A DNA stretch of 64,000 nt from Saprospiraceae bacterium (GCA_020627535.1 JAHDGU010000008.1:1-64000), one strand, 5' to 3'; positions 53,889-63,983 are shown, counted from the stretch's first letter. The notes: generated by a model from the letters alone, not told the origin. Translations and numbers: made by a program.

Positions 53889-55556
53889 CTAGCTATTCAT
53901 ACTGATGAGAAATTCATCATTGGTCTTGGTATGAAGCATGTACTTTCTGAGAAATTCCATCGCTTCTACTGGCTTCATATCGGCCAGGTGGTTACGCAGG
54001 ATAAAGAGTCTCTGAAGTACAGCATCATCCAAGAGTAGCTCCTCTCTTCGAGTACTCGACTTGGTGAGATTGATCGCCGGATAGAGACGCTTGTTGGCTA
54101 GGGCTCTATCGAGCTGCAGCTCCATGTTACCCGTTCCTTTAAATTCTTCGAAGATCACACCATCCATCTTGGATCCAGTATCGATCAAGGCTGTCGCCAA
54201 AATGGTGAGTGAGCCACCATTCTCTATATTCCGCGCAGCACCGAAAAACTTCTTAGGCTTGTGAAGGGCATTGGCTTCAACACCACCTGAGAGGACCTTG
54301 CCTGATGCAGGTGCCACAGTGTTGTAAGCTCGCGCTAGTCTCGTGATTGAGTCTAACAAGATGACCACATCATGGCCACTTTCAACCAGTCTTTTGGTCT
54401 TTTCCAATACGATATTGGCGACACGGACGTGGTTTTCAGCCGGTTCATCAAATGTCGAAGCAATGACCTCGGCATTCACTGATCGTCTCATGTCTGTGAC
54501 CTCCTCTGGTCTTTCATCGATGAGCAAAACGATCATGTAGCACTCAGGATGATTAGTGGCAATTGCATTGGCCACGTCTTTCAACAAGAATGTCTTACCT
54601 GTCTTGGGCTGAGCAACGATGAGTCCACGCTGACCTTTACCGATGGGGGCAAAGAGGTCAATCATTCGATTACCGTAGTCTTTGCCTCTAGGATCGGAGG
54701 TGAGCTTGAATTTTTCTTGCGGGAAGAGCGGGGTGAGATAGTCAAATGGCACTCTCTCTTTCACCTGCTCCGGCAACAAGCCATTGATACGCATGACTTT
54801 GAGCAGTGCGAAGTACTTCTCGCCTTCCTTGGGAGGTCTGATAGACCCATATACCGTGTCTCCAGTGCGCAGACCAAATAGCTTGATCTGTGATGGTGAT
54901 ACATATACATCGTCTGGGGAGGAGAGATAATTATAGTCACTGGACCTCAAGAATCCGTAGCCGTCGGGCATCATCTCTAAGATTCCTTCACCACTCACCA
55001 TGCCGTCCATCTCTGGATCAAATCTGATGGCAGGTGTTTTGTCCTGGTTTTGTTGATTGTTTCGATTGCCGCGATTGTTGCGATTTTGTTGATTGTCACG
55101 TCGACCATTTTGTCGGCGATCGTTCTGGCCATTGTTTTGATGGCGGTTTTGCTGCCTCTTTTGATCGTCTTGTGTCTTCTCTTTTTGCTGACCGCCGCTG
55201 CTCGGAGCTTCTGCCTCAGCCTCTACGGCAACTGTCTCCGTATTCTGCTTGGCCGGCTCTTTTTTGCGCGTTTCTTTGGGTGTTTCTTTGGCTTCTTGTT
55301 TCTCCTCTTTTTTGGCGGCTTGAGGAGCTCTTGAGCGTCTTTGTCGCTGTTGAGGTGCTTTTTCTTCTTTTTTGGCAGCAGGTTTCTTGTCTTCTGCCTT
55401 GGCAGCTGGTGCATCATTTTGCACTGCTTGGTGATCGAGAATCTTGTAGATCAACTCTTGCTTATTGAGCCTTTTATAACCTGTGAGGCCTTGTTTCTCA
55501 GCGAGTTGGCGAAGTTCTGCCACGAGCATGTCGCTCAATTGTAGTATGTCGTACAT
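53889..55556 (-). CDS. rho: transcription termination factor Rho with long disordered insert
   Basis: A 555-residue hexameric RNA helicase that ends transcription. Residues 1-45 are a Rho_N domain ([34 protein letters not shown]). About residues 50-175 are low-complexity: Lys/Glu/Ala-rich, then Asn/Gln/Arg-rich ([16 protein letters not shown]). The RNA-binding cold-shock domain ([45 protein letters not shown]) and the ATPase ([56 protein letters not shown]) follow. Such inserts in Bacteroidota Rho are known to drive phase separation. The mRNA has a leader of about 130 bases. Confidence 0.96.
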   Translation of the reverse strand: MYDILQLSDMLVAELRQLAEKQGLTGYKRLNKQELIYKILDHQAVQNDAPAAKAEDKKPAAKKEEKAPQQRQRRSRAPQAAKKEEKQEAKETPKETRKKEPAKQNTETVAVEAEAEAPSSGGQQKEKTQDDQKRQQNRHQNNGQNDRRQNGRRDNQQNRNNRGNRNNQQNQDKTPAIRFDPEMDGMVSGEGILEMMPDGYGFLRSSDYNYLSSPDDVYVSPSQIKLFGLRTGDTVYGSIRPPKEGEKYFALLKVMRINGLLPEQVKERVPFDYLTPLFPQEKFKLTSDPRGKDYGNRMIDLFAPIGKGQRGLIVAQPKTGKTFLLKDVANAIATNHPECYMIVLLIDERPEEVTDMRRSVNAEVIASTFDEPAENHVRVANIVLEKTKRLVESGHDVVILLDSITRLARAYNTVAPASGKVLSGGVEANALHKPKKFFGAARNIENGGSLTILATALIDTGSKMDGVIFEEFKGTGNMELQLDRALANKRLYPAINLTKSSTRREELLLDDAVLQRLFILRNHLADMKPVEAMEFLRKYMLHTKTNDEFLISMNS

Positions 55557-55691
55557 AGTGTAATGAGGAATGAAAAAAAGTCTAGTACTCTTCGTAAAGT
55601 CTTCTTGGGAAAAAAACTGCGGTTGAAATGATACTTTCGGCGGTCAAGTAGGAGAGACTCACAAGGATAGACCTTTTTTGCGAAAGCAGAG

Positions 55692-55699
55692 CAAAGGTA
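55692..55699 (-). promoter_or_regulatory. candidate -7 element of the rho promoter
   Basis: TACCTTTG on the minus strand matches TAnnTTTG. It would give a leader of about 130 bases containing long T-runs before the rho start, which leaves room for autoregulation of rho by early termination. No matching -33 TTG was found. Confidence 0.5.
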
Positions 55700-55756
55700 G
55701 TCATATGCAATCAAACAGTCTAGACAATCTCTTTGAGATCTCTACTCAGAGAAAGG

Positions 55757-57706
55757 CTAGAGAGTCCAGCGTATGCCACCTTGGAACCATCTTCCGGGCA
55801 ACTGGGCTCCGAAGATCTCCTGATACCTCGCATCAGAAAGATTAGTGACATTGACAAAGACACCCAATTGCTCGATCAGCTCTGCAGTAATCCGTAAGTC
55901 ATGGGTCCAAGTATTTTCTGGGATAAAAGCATTGACGCTTTCACCGAGTTCAGGGTTGCGCTTCTGATAGCGGCTCATCCATTGCAGACGCACAGCAGAG
56001 ACCTCCAGTCCTAGCCCAAGTATCAACTGGTGACTTGGATGATTGGCGATATACTTGGAGAGCGTCTCCAGATCAGTACGAGTTTCCAAGTAGGTGTACT
56101 GGAGACTAGGACTCAGTGCGAGCTTTTCGCCTAGAGCCATTTCCCCACTCCATGAGAATTCGATGCCTTTTACACTGCTTTCTGACACATTGGTCGCATA
56201 GAAGTAGAATCCATCTTGGAGATTGTCTTGATTGAAAATATCAGAAGAGGATGTCAAGGTGAAATCAATGAGATTTTCTGATTGACGCAAGAATCCAGTA
56301 ATTGAAGCTGACCAATTCTCACTCCCATAGTCTGCTCCCAGTTCGAAGCTCTGTGAACGTTCCTCTTGCAGATCAGGATTGCCAATATTGCGACCAGTGA
56401 CGAGCATTGGAATCTCGCTAGAGATGTAGCGCTCTGTGAAGTCACCTGCACGCACTGCGGAGCCAAATCCTGCTCTCAAGGTGAGACGGTCTAGTTGGTG
56501 AGCGATACTCATCTGTGGCACCAGAGATACACCATAGTTATCATCATGCTGCAAACGTAGGGTACTATTGATCCGGGTATGGTCTGTCACATCCCAGGCC
56601 GAACTCAGATATGCTCCTGAAGAGACATTGCTGTGATCACCGCGATCAGAGCTCTCGATCTCGCGGTACTCTGCCTGTAAGCCATAGGCAAGCGAGATCT
56701 TGTCTGAGATCCTTCTGCTCTGATTGGCCGTCAGTATATACTGCTGCATTGTATGCTCATTGGGCGTGAAGATGGGATTGAAGATGAAGAGATCTTCACT
56801 GCGCTTCCATCCGATCTGGACATCCGTCACAGAGGCGTCTCCGACAGTGTTATAGGCCAGCTGTGTCCATAGAGAAGAGGTCTCCTCGGTAGACTCATCA
56901 AAGGCACTCCTCGTGTAGAAATACTTGGCCGCAAATTCCCTCTGCTCATAGGCCAAGCGAGCATATATCGAACTGCGATCACTGAGCTCATATCTGACGG
57001 CTCCAGTGTATTGCTGCATGTCAAAGAAATTACTGTACTCCTCGATAGAGCTGATGCCTGCATCAAAGTTGGGATTGCGGTAGGTCTCTCCATCCGCACT
57101 TGCGTATCGCGCACCCAGACTCACTTGGAGTTTATCATCCGAGTGACTGATACTCGCATCTCCCAGGAGCAAGCCATTTTGACCCGCTCCCAATTCACCT
57201 GTCGAAGACCAGCCAGGCGCATGTCGATTGAGATAGGTCTTGGTCTTGATATGGATAAGACCCCCGACAGCATCCGCGCCAAAATTCGCCGTCGCTGGGC
57301 CGCGCACGATCTCAATGCTTGCAATCTCTGTAAGCGGTACCGGAATATTTTGATTGAAGTGACCCGTGAGTGGGTCATTGAGCCGGATGCCATCGACTAA
57401 GACAAGTACCTGAGAGAAGGTGCTGCCGCGGATGCCGATGTCATTTTGCACGCCAAATGCACCTCGTGTATTAGTATTGAGGCCGACTTGATAGCGCAGG
57501 AGCTCATCCACAGTATTGGCCGGACTCCTCTTGATCTCTTCCTGACTGATGACGGTGACACTGGTGCCAGTCTTTTTGGCGGCAGCTTCGATTCTTGTAG
57601 CAGTGACTAGGGTAGTGTCGCTCACGCTATACTGTGCTGAGGCGTTCACTGTGCATACTATGATCAGGGCTTTCGCCCAAATGTATCTGACTCTCCTGAG
57701 CATCAT
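55757..57706 (-). CDS. TonB-dependent receptor, BtuB-like
   Basis: A 649-residue outer-membrane transporter. Signal peptide (CTVNASAQ), plug domain with SDTTLVTATRIEAAAKKTGTSVTVISQEEI, DELLRYQVGLNTNTRGAFGVQNDIGIRGSTFSQVLVLVDGIRLNDPLTGHFN and IASIEIVRGPATANFGADAVGGLIHI, then a barrel ending GRWFQGGIRWTL. Length and plug sequence resemble vitamin B12/siderophore receptors (BtuB type) more than SusC proteins, and there is no carboxypeptidase-regulatory domain. No cobalamin riboswitch was recognised upstream. AAAGGAG lies directly before the first ATG; the second ATG is better spaced from it. Confidence 0.85.
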   Translation of the reverse strand: MMLRRVRYIWAKALIIVCTVNASAQYSVSDTTLVTATRIEAAAKKTGTSVTVISQEEIKRSPANTVDELLRYQVGLNTNTRGAFGVQNDIGIRGSTFSQVLVLVDGIRLNDPLTGHFNQNIPVPLTEIASIEIVRGPATANFGADAVGGLIHIKTKTYLNRHAPGWSSTGELGAGQNGLLLGDASISHSDDKLQVSLGARYASADGETYRNPNFDAGISSIEEYSNFFDMQQYTGAVRYELSDRSSIYARLAYEQREFAAKYFYTRSAFDESTEETSSLWTQLAYNTVGDASVTDVQIGWKRSEDLFIFNPIFTPNEHTMQQYILTANQSRRISDKISLAYGLQAEYREIESSDRGDHSNVSSGAYLSSAWDVTDHTRINSTLRLQHDDNYGVSLVPQMSIAHQLDRLTLRAGFGSAVRAGDFTERYISSEIPMLVTGRNIGNPDLQEERSQSFELGADYGSENWSASITGFLRQSENLIDFTLTSSSDIFNQDNLQDGFYFYATNVSESSVKGIEFSWSGEMALGEKLALSPSLQYTYLETRTDLETLSKYIANHPSHQLILGLGLEVSAVRLQWMSRYQKRNPELGESVNAFIPENTWTHDLRITAELIEQLGVFVNVTNLSDARYQEIFGAQLPGRWFQGGIRWTL

Positions 57707-57745
57707 CTCCTTTCTTTGAAAAACGGCGCGAAGGTAGAGCTATTA

Positions 57746-57854
57746 ACTGATTGACTGATCGACTGAATGATTGATTGAATTCAATCACTGCATCACTCAA
57801 TCATTGGATCATTCAATCACTCAATCACTGATTCACTCGATCATTGAATCATTG
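57746..57854. repeat. degenerate 7-8-bp repeats with central palindrome
   Basis: The spacer between cvpA and the TonB receptor gene is made of short related units (ACTGATTG, ACTGATCG, AATGATTG on one side; CAATCACT, CAATCATT, GATCATTC on the other). The two sides are roughly inverted around a perfect palindrome GATTGAATTCAATC (57773-57786). Confidence 0.85.
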
Positions 57855-57856
57855 CC

Positions 57857-58393
57857 CTAGTGCTCCTCTGGTCCCTCGATATTGTCCAAGACCTCCTTGG
57901 TCTTTTCCCAAAACTCTGAGAATATCGGCTTGAGATTGTCAAAGACACCGCTAGCCTGATTGGGCAATGCTGTGACGATCGGATAAGTGAATGACTCTTC
58001 GATCTGTGCTGGCTTTATGACCTCAAGCTCTGTAAGAAAACTCTCGGCCAATCCAAGAATGACAAGAAAAATCACACCATAGAGCAGCCCACCCGCGATC
58101 TTGTTGACAAAATTGAGCTGTATGCTCTGTAGAAATCTCTCCATGAGTCGACCAACATAGCTCAAGCCTGCAATCACAAGGCCCAGCGTCAGTAAGAATC
58201 CCAAAATCAAAGCCCAGCGAGGATCGAGCTTAAAGGCCGCTTCGATGAAGTTGATGATGAATGGTGACAGCTTCAGCGCGATCAAAATGCCGAGAATGAT
58301 GGATAGGATACCAAAAACAGTCTTGATCAGGCCCTTGGAGTAGCCGATGTAAAATCCAAGAGCTGCGACGACGAGTGCGATGATGTCTAACAT
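57857..58393 (-). CDS. CvpA-family membrane protein
   Basis: A 178-residue inner-membrane protein with four hydrophobic segments (about 1-20, 25-45, 60-82 and 98-120) and the family start MLDIIALVVAALGFYIGYSKGLIKTVFGILSIILGI. CvpA homologues are linked to colicin V production and membrane stress. ATG 58393 fits the family start better than the upstream ATG at 58429. Confidence 0.85.
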   Translation of the reverse strand: MLDIIALVVAALGFYIGYSKGLIKTVFGILSIILGILIALKLSPFIINFIEAAFKLDPRWALILGFLLTLGLVIAGLSYVGRLMERFLQSIQLNFVNKIAGGLLYGVIFLVILGLAESFLTELEVIKPAQIEESFTYPIVTALPNQASGVFDNLKPIFSEFWEKTKEVLDNIEGPEEH

Positions 58394-58500
58394 GCTGCTA
58401 AGATAAAACAGCATTTTGGCGAAAGCCATATCAATCGATCAAGCCGCGTACTGACTAGACATATGTCATGCCGGAGCGACATAAAGCAATACACCTTACG

Positions 58501-58508
58501 TATTTTTG
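58501..58508 (+). promoter_or_regulatory. candidate -7 element of the parE promoter
   Basis: TATTTTTG matches TAnnTTTG and lies 19 bases upstream of the parE start. No TTG is seen at -33. Confidence 0.5.
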
Positions 58509-58527
58509 TCATATATAAAGATGTGAG

Positions 58528-60387
58528 ATGGCAGAAGTAAGATATACCGAAGATGAGATCAAATCGCTGGACTGGAAGGAGCATATCCGACTCCGTCCTG
58601 GGATGTATATCGGTAAGCTTGGGGATGGAAGTGCCGTGGACGATGGGATCTACATCCTCATCAAAGAAGTCGTGGACAACTCCATGGATGAGTACTTCAT
58701 GGGCCATGGCAAGATCCTTGATATCAACATCGATGAGACCAAAGTCGAGATCAGAGATTATGGTCGTGGCATCCCACTAGGCAAGGTCGTAGAGTGTGTA
58801 TCTCGCATCAATACCGGCGGAAAGTATGACAGCAAAGCCTTTAAGAAATCTGTAGGTCTCAACGGTGTAGGTACCAAGGCCGTCAATGCGCTCTCCCTCA
58901 ACTTTGAGGTGCGTAGCTTCAGAGATGGGAAAGAGAAGATTGCCACTTTCAGGCGAGGTGAGCTGGTCGATCAATCGCGCATCAGGAAGTCATCAGAGCC
59001 CAACGGCACGCATGTCATCTTTGAGCCAGATCCGCAGATCTTCAAGAACTACGGCTTCCGCACTGACTATATCGAGAGCCAGCTGTGGAACTATGCCTAT
59101 CTCAATGCTGGCTTTAAGATCAAGTTCAATGGCAAGACTCTCGTCTCCAAGGATGGTCTGAAGGATCTTCTATCCAAGAAAACGCAGACCGAAGCTTTAC
59201 GCTATCCCATCATACACCTCAGAGGAGATGACATCGAAGTGGCCTTGAGTCATGGTGCGCAGTACAGCGAGCAGTACTACAGCTTCGTCAATGGGCAGTA
59301 CACGACCCAGGGTGGCACACACCTCAATGCCTTCCGCGAGGCGGTAGTGAAGACACTACGGGATTTTTATAACAAGAACTACGATAGCCGGGACATCCGC
59401 ACAGCGCTCATAGGCAGTGTCAGCGTACGTGTCGAAGATCCGATCTTCGAGTCTCAGACCAAGACGAAGCTTGGCTCGACACACATCGCGCCGGATGGCG
59501 AGACAATCAGGACTTTCGTCCAAAATTTCCTCAAGCGTGAGCTAGACAACTATCTCCATCGCAATCCTGAAGTGGCTCAGGAACTGCAAAAGCGTATCAA
59601 CCAATCGGAGCGCGAGCGCAAAGAGATCGCAGGCATCAAAAAACTCGCTAATCAACGAGCTAAGAAGGCCAATCTCCACAACAAAAAACTCCGTGACTGT
59701 CGAGCACACTTGAGTGATAAGCGTGGAGACGAAGAGCGCAAGCTTGCCACCACACTCTTCATCACTGAGGGTGATAGTGCCAGCGGCTCCATTACCAAAG
59801 CACGAGACGTACAGACCCAGGCGGTCTTCTCTCTGAGAGGTAAACCACTCAACTGCTTTGGGCTCAGCAAGAAGGTCGTCTACCAAAATGAAGAGCTCAA
59901 CCTGCTGCAGCATGCGCTAGATATAGAGGACGGTGTTGAGAATCTCCGATTCAATCGAGTGGTCATTGCCACGGATGCAGATATTGATGGGATGCACATA
60001 CGCCTGCTGCTGCTAACCTTCTTCTTGCAGTTTTTCCCAGATCTGGTGCGCCAGGGTCATCTCTACATCCTAGAGACACCACTCTTCCGTGTGCGCAATA
60101 AGAAGGAGACCATCTATTGCTACAGCGAAAAAGAAAAGCAGGCAGCACAAGACAAATTGCGCGGCACACCAGAGATCACCCGCTTCAAAGGTCTTGGAGA
60201 GATTTCACCAGGCGAGTTCAAAGACTTCATCGGTGATGATATCCGACTTGAGCCAGTAGTGCTCCGAGAAGACACCAATATCGAAGAGATCCTGGCCTAC
60301 TACATGGGCAAGAATACCCAGCAGCGTCAAGAATTCATCATCGAAAACCTAAGGGTAGAGGTGGATGAGATTGAGGAAGCGGCGTAG
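58528..60387 (+). CDS. parE: DNA topoisomerase IV subunit B
   Basis: A 619-residue ATPase subunit of a type II topoisomerase that separates daughter chromosomes. GHKL ATPase domain: [60 protein letters not shown]. Transducer domain with the QTKTKLGS motif. Toprim domain: [37 protein letters not shown], and the C-terminal [18 protein letters not shown]. Length and the Bacteroidota-type start ([18 protein letters not shown]) favour ParE over GyrB. parC, often the next gene, is replaced here by an A+T-rich ATPase gene. Confidence 0.93.
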   Translation: MAEVRYTEDEIKSLDWKEHIRLRPGMYIGKLGDGSAVDDGIYILIKEVVDNSMDEYFMGHGKILDINIDETKVEIRDYGRGIPLGKVVECVSRINTGGKYDSKAFKKSVGLNGVGTKAVNALSLNFEVRSFRDGKEKIATFRRGELVDQSRIRKSSEPNGTHVIFEPDPQIFKNYGFRTDYIESQLWNYAYLNAGFKIKFNGKTLVSKDGLKDLLSKKTQTEALRYPIIHLRGDDIEVALSHGAQYSEQYYSFVNGQYTTQGGTHLNAFREAVVKTLRDFYNKNYDSRDIRTALIGSVSVRVEDPIFESQTKTKLGSTHIAPDGETIRTFVQNFLKRELDNYLHRNPEVAQELQKRINQSERERKEIAGIKKLANQRAKKANLHNKKLRDCRAHLSDKRGDEERKLATTLFITEGDSASGSITKARDVQTQAVFSLRGKPLNCFGLSKKVVYQNEELNLLQHALDIEDGVENLRFNRVVIATDADIDGMHIRLLLLTFFLQFFPDLVRQGHLYILETPLFRVRNKKETIYCYSEKEKQAAQDKLRGTPEITRFKGLGEISPGEFKDFIGDDIRLEPVVLREDTNIEEILAYYMGKNTQQRQEFIIENLRVEVDEIEEAA

Positions 60388-60421
60388 GAGTATTTTAGTT
60401 CGACTGAATCAATTATAATTT

Positions 60422-61699
60422 ATGCAAAATAGAAAGAAACTCTCAGACGTGTACGGTACCACAAGGCGTATTCCCTTGACGTATCAGTCAAGAAAGAATG
60501 TCGATGAGAGATTTGTAAATGACTTGACGCGAGACAAGCACATCGCGATACACGGTAGTTCCAAGCAAGGTAAATCCTGTCTAAGAAAATATCATTTAGA
60601 GGATGATAAAGATTGTATCACTATACAGTGTACAAGAGATACAACTCGTGCTATTCTATATGAAATGGTCTTGAAAAAGGCAGGCTTGGACTATGAAATC
60701 ACAGAGTCAAAATCTATAACAGGAAATCATAAAGTCCAGGTTAGGATAGAAGGTGAGGGAAAGATTCCATTTGTCTCGAAAGCATCAGGTTCTGGTGAGT
60801 ACGAATATAATAGGGAGAATGAAGCTTCAACCGAAAAGAAATATCTACAAATTGATTTGGGGAATCCTAATGATATTGTCAGAGTCTTACAGCAGACAAA
60901 TTTTGACAAGTTTATTGTTATTGAAGATTTCCATTATCTAGACGAAGAGATTCAGCAGAATTTGGCTTTTGACTTAAAGGTTTTTTTCGACGTTTCTCAG
61001 ATTAATTTTATAATAATCGGAGTGTGGTTAGAATCCAACAAGCTCATATTGTTTAATGGGGATCTGGTCGGAAGAGTTACGTCGATAAACGCTGACAGTT
61101 GGACGCCTAGCGATCTCAATAAGGTGATCCGCAATGGATTTTCACTAATGAATATTTCTTTTCCAGATGATGTGGTGGAGTTGGCAACAGAAGCTTGTCA
61201 AGGCAACGTGGGATTGTTGCAAGAAATCTGCTATAAGATATGTGAGGAAAATGAGATTTGGACTACACAAGTAGAGCACAAGGTAATAGGGACTACAAAA
61301 GATGTAACTAGACTGGTCGCCCAGATCTCAGATGAGCATGCGGCTAGATACAAGAATTTTCTATCAAAATTTGGCGAAGGATTGGGTACAACTGAATTGG
61401 AAATGTATAAATGGATAGCCTGGAATGTTGTTAATTCTGAGATCAACGATCTAAAGAGAGGAATGAAGCCCAACGTAATATTTCAAAAGATAAGGAGTGA
61501 GCATCCGAAAAAAGACACGCTACAACAGAACAATGTTTCTGCTGCGCTAGAAAGAGTAGGCAAGGTTCAATATAAGCATAAGCTTCAACCAATAATCTTT
61601 GACTACACAAATGATGAGCTTGTTGTTGTAGATGCCAATTTTCTAGTTTTTATAGAGAATCATTCCAATGAGGAACTTACCACTATGATTGGACTTTGA
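60422..61699 (+). CDS. STAND/Orc1-like AAA ATPase of unknown function
   Basis: A 425-residue cytoplasmic P-loop protein. It begins LSDVYGTTRRIPLTYQSRKNVDERF, then Walker A GSSKQGKS (45-52) and Walker B KFIVIEDFHY (163-170). The winged-helix-like C-terminal part (about 270-400) contains EMYKWIAWNVV and NNVSAALERVGKVQ. The order resembles STAND or Orc1/Cdc6-like ATPases; no effector domain is fused. The DNA is clearly more A+T-rich than parE before it, suggesting transfer. Similar lone ATPases often occur in mobile or defence-type regions, so a defence role is possible but not shown. Confidence 0.7.
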   Translation: MQNRKKLSDVYGTTRRIPLTYQSRKNVDERFVNDLTRDKHIAIHGSSKQGKSCLRKYHLEDDKDCITIQCTRDTTRAILYEMVLKKAGLDYEITESKSITGNHKVQVRIEGEGKIPFVSKASGSGEYEYNRENEASTEKKYLQIDLGNPNDIVRVLQQTNFDKFIVIEDFHYLDEEIQQNLAFDLKVFFDVSQINFIIIGVWLESNKLILFNGDLVGRVTSINADSWTPSDLNKVIRNGFSLMNISFPDDVVELATEACQGNVGLLQEICYKICEENEIWTTQVEHKVIGTTKDVTRLVAQISDEHAARYKNFLSKFGEGLGTTELEMYKWIAWNVVNSEINDLKRGMKPNVIFQKIRSEHPKKDTLQQNNVSAALERVGKVQYKHKLQPIIFDYTNDELVVVDANFLVFIENHSNEELTTMIGL

Positions 61700-61782
61700 G
61701 GAAATTGTCAATTTCTTGACCATTCAGGACGCGTATCTGCTTTCTGTCTTATCAGAATTATAGCCTTAATTCATCGATTATA

Positions 61783-62447
61783 ATGCCAAGCGTCATACTC
61801 ATTCCCGGTCTAGGCTTTGATTGTCGCATATTTTTCAAAAGCTCAACTTATCTGTCGAGTCGCCGACTTTATTGAATTGGATAGAGCCGCTCGCTCGAGA
61901 GAGCTTGAGATCCTATGCTCTACGATTGTATGATGCTCATGTGCAGACTGACGAGAGGGTAGTGATCATTGGTCATTCTCTCGGCGGTATTGTCGCCCAG
62001 GAGATTGCCAGTGAGCGCGAGGTCGATAGGATTATTTTGCTGTCAAGCATCAAATCTAGGGCGGAGATGCCATGGATCTTTCGCAATGCTCGCCGACTTG
62101 GATTGACACATCTCTTCAATCGCGGATTGTCGCTGAGTACCTTCAGGTTTTGGGCTGTCAGGCATGGCTTTCGCCAAAATGAACAGCAAGAGCTCTTCCG
62201 AAGTATGCTACAGAGACAGAGCAATCACTATCTGAAGTGGGCGCTCAAGTCTCTCGCTTGCTGGAGGGCTCCCAGTATTCCTGCGGGCACGGAGCTAATC
62301 CAAATCCATGGTACAGACGATCTCACATTCCCTATCTCTAAAATCTCACATTGTCAGTACAAGATTCCTGATGGCACACACTTCATGGTCTACAATCTGG
62401 CCGAGCACATTTCCACCATCTTGAACGAGTACCTAGAAGTTCATTAA
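61783..62447 (+). pseudogene. alpha/beta hydrolase with a frameshift in a T-run
   Basis: ATG 61783 starts MPSVILIPGLGFDCRIF, a typical first strand and oxyanion-hole region, but this frame ends after 31 codons. The frame that continues from a TTG at 61821 gives FQKLNLSVESPTLLNWIEPL..., the nucleophile elbow VVIIGHSLGGIVAQEIA (Ser within GHSLGG), ELIQIHGTDDLTFP (Asp) and PDGTHFMVYN (His). Adding one T to the run of five at 61831-61835 restores a single 221-residue hydrolase. The break may be real, a sequencing error, or a slippage switch. The product resembles small lipase/esterase-like hydrolases of unknown substrate. Confidence 0.75.
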
Positions 62448-62449
62448 GC

Positions 62450-63334
62450 TTAGTTCTGAAGTGCGAGTTTGTCAAGATCAGTAATGTCTCTTTGGCCGGG
62501 CAAGATCCCTGAGTGAAGAAATTCTACGACTGTGGTGATGATACTTTCATCACGTAGCTTGTGACCAAGCCCCTTGGTGCTGAGTAGATGGGCGTCTGGC
62601 AGTATTTCATTGAGCACTTCAGATGCTCTGTGCGGTGTGCTTTCGTCTCCTTGATCATGGATTAGCAGACTTGTACTCTGTAGATTTTGAGCAAATCTGT
62701 CAATGCTAAAGTAGTCCACCACATTTCCCACATAAGCTGTAAAGTAATCTTCAAGGGACTTGATAGCGCGCTGATTGAGTCCTAGCGTCTTTTGGTAAAA
62801 ATCAAAGAAAGATCTCACGTCCATCGGCGGTGCAAGCGAGACAAGCTGTCTCGGTTGGTGATTATTCTTGAAGAGATAGTAAAGGACAGAAAAACTGCCG
62901 ATGGAGTGCCCCACGAAGGCGTCAAATTGCCCGACTTTACGCTCGATAGCGCGGATCGACTTCTCATAGAGCGGAACATTGCAGATGCGATTTCCAGAGT
63001 TGCCATGACCCGGTGCGTCAAATGCATAGACCGAGTAGCGCTTAAGATCTATCTTCTCGATGTAGCTCTTCCAGCGATAAGCATTGCTCTGCCATCCATG
63101 GACAAATAACACTTGTTCTTTTCCACTCCCCCAACGATATAGCCTGACAGGGATACGATCTACCGCGATCGTCTCTGAGTCTGCGGTGTCAAGGAAACTC
63201 TGTTGATCCGCCTTCAACTTGGCCTTGAAGGGATAGCAGAAAAATAAGAATCCCTGCTTTCCAGCAAGTTTCGGTGCCAAGAGTGAGAGGAAGTTGAGAT
63301 AAGCTCCAATGATTTTGGCGATGAATTTCTGCAT
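62450..63334 (-). CDS. alpha/beta hydrolase next to a TetR regulator
   Basis: A 294-residue cytoplasmic or membrane-attached hydrolase with a short hydrophobic N-terminus. Motifs: VLFVHGWQSNAYRWKSYIEKI, VYAFDAPGHGNSGNR, the nucleophile in FVGHSIGSFSVLYYLF, a late Asp in LLIHDQGDESTPHRASEVL and the His in KGLGHKLRDES. Resembles small acyl-chain or ester hydrolases of Bacteroidota. A 16-bp operator, identical to the one before the TetR gene, lies 16 bases upstream, so the TetR protein very probably represses it. The stop converges with the broken hydrolase gene. Confidence 0.85.
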   Translation of the reverse strand: MQKFIAKIIGAYLNFLSLLAPKLAGKQGFLFFCYPFKAKLKADQQSFLDTADSETIAVDRIPVRLYRWGSGKEQVLFVHGWQSNAYRWKSYIEKIDLKRYSVYAFDAPGHGNSGNRICNVPLYEKSIRAIERKVGQFDAFVGHSIGSFSVLYYLFKNNHQPRQLVSLAPPMDVRSFFDFYQKTLGLNQRAIKSLEDYFTAYVGNVVDYFSIDRFAQNLQSTSLLIHDQGDESTPHRASEVLNEILPDAHLLSTKGLGHKLRDESIITTVVEFLHSGILPGQRDITDLDKLALQN

Positions 63335-63349
63335 GATCCTGATATTTTG

Positions 63350-63365
63350 GATACCAATCGGTATC
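63350..63365 (-). promoter_or_regulatory. TetR operator (copy 1)
   Basis: GATACCAATCGGTATC is a perfect palindrome with arms GATACC/GGTATC, placed 16 bases before the start of the hydrolase gene and 16 bases after the stop of the TetR gene. The identical 16-mer (opposite strand) is found before the TetR gene at 63984-63999. Confidence 0.88.
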
Positions 63366-63381
63366 TTTTAAAACAAATTTT

Positions 63382-63975
63382 TTAGATGACCGTGATTCTA
63401 TCGAGTTCAGCCTTGAGATAGCTCAAACTTGCATTGAGATGATCTGGGCTGTCTGTGACTTTGAGCATCATGACGCCGCCTTCCAGTGCATTGATCATGA
63501 AGGAGGCAATCATGTCTTTTTCGATGTCTGCTCGGATTTGCCCATGCTTGATCCCATTGTTGAGGATGCGAACGATGCTGCTATGAAACTCATCGAAGAT
63601 ATTGATGACCACAGCTTTGAGCGATGGATTGGTGTCATCAGCCTCAATGGCGGCATTCATCACAGGACATCCGTAGGCGAAGGGTGCTTTGATTGCATAT
63701 TGCTCAAAGTACTGAATCACAGCCTCCAGCTTCGCTCTGGCATTGCCCTTCTCTCTGATTCTTTGACTGATGCTGCCCATCATCTTGTGGCATAAGAAGA
63801 GCAGTGCTTCTTTCTCGAGCTCAGACTTGTCCTTGAAGTGCTTGTAGATCGCACCTTTGGTCAGGGGTAGCTCACTCGTGATATCGCTGATAGACGTCGC
63901 TTTGTAGCCCTGCTTATTGAAGAGTTGGCTAGCCGTCTTCAGGATACTGAGTCTCGTCTGGTCCGGATCTCTCAC
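63382..63975 (-). CDS. TetR-family transcriptional repressor
   Basis: A 197-residue regulator. Residues about 5-50 form the TetR N-terminal helix-turn-helix (RLSILKTASQLFNKQGYKATSISDITSELPLTKGAIYKHFKDKSELEKEAL). The rest is a helical ligand-binding domain with FAYGCPVMNAAIEADDTNPS, a pattern seen in TetR_C-type members controlling acyl/ester or multidrug genes. GTG start at 63975. A palindromic operator nine bases upstream, matching that of the downstream hydrolase gene, indicates autorepression and repression of the hydrolase. Confidence 0.9.
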   Translation of the reverse strand: MRDPDQTRLSILKTASQLFNKQGYKATSISDITSELPLTKGAIYKHFKDKSELEKEALLFLCHKMMGSISQRIREKGNARAKLEAVIQYFEQYAIKAPFAYGCPVMNAAIEADDTNPSLKAVVINIFDEFHSSIVRILNNGIKHGQIRADIEKDMIASFMINALEGGVMMLKVTDSPDHLNASLSYLKAELDRITVI

Positions 63976-63983
63976 TGCACAAA

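Noticed and set aside
55034-55468. 144-codon Cys/Phe-rich plus-strand frame inside rho
   Set aside because: Antisense of the low-complexity insert of Rho; no protein-like features.
57707-57856. Cobalamin riboswitch before the BtuB-like gene
   Set aside because: The spacer holds short repeats and no recognisable B12-box-like sequence.
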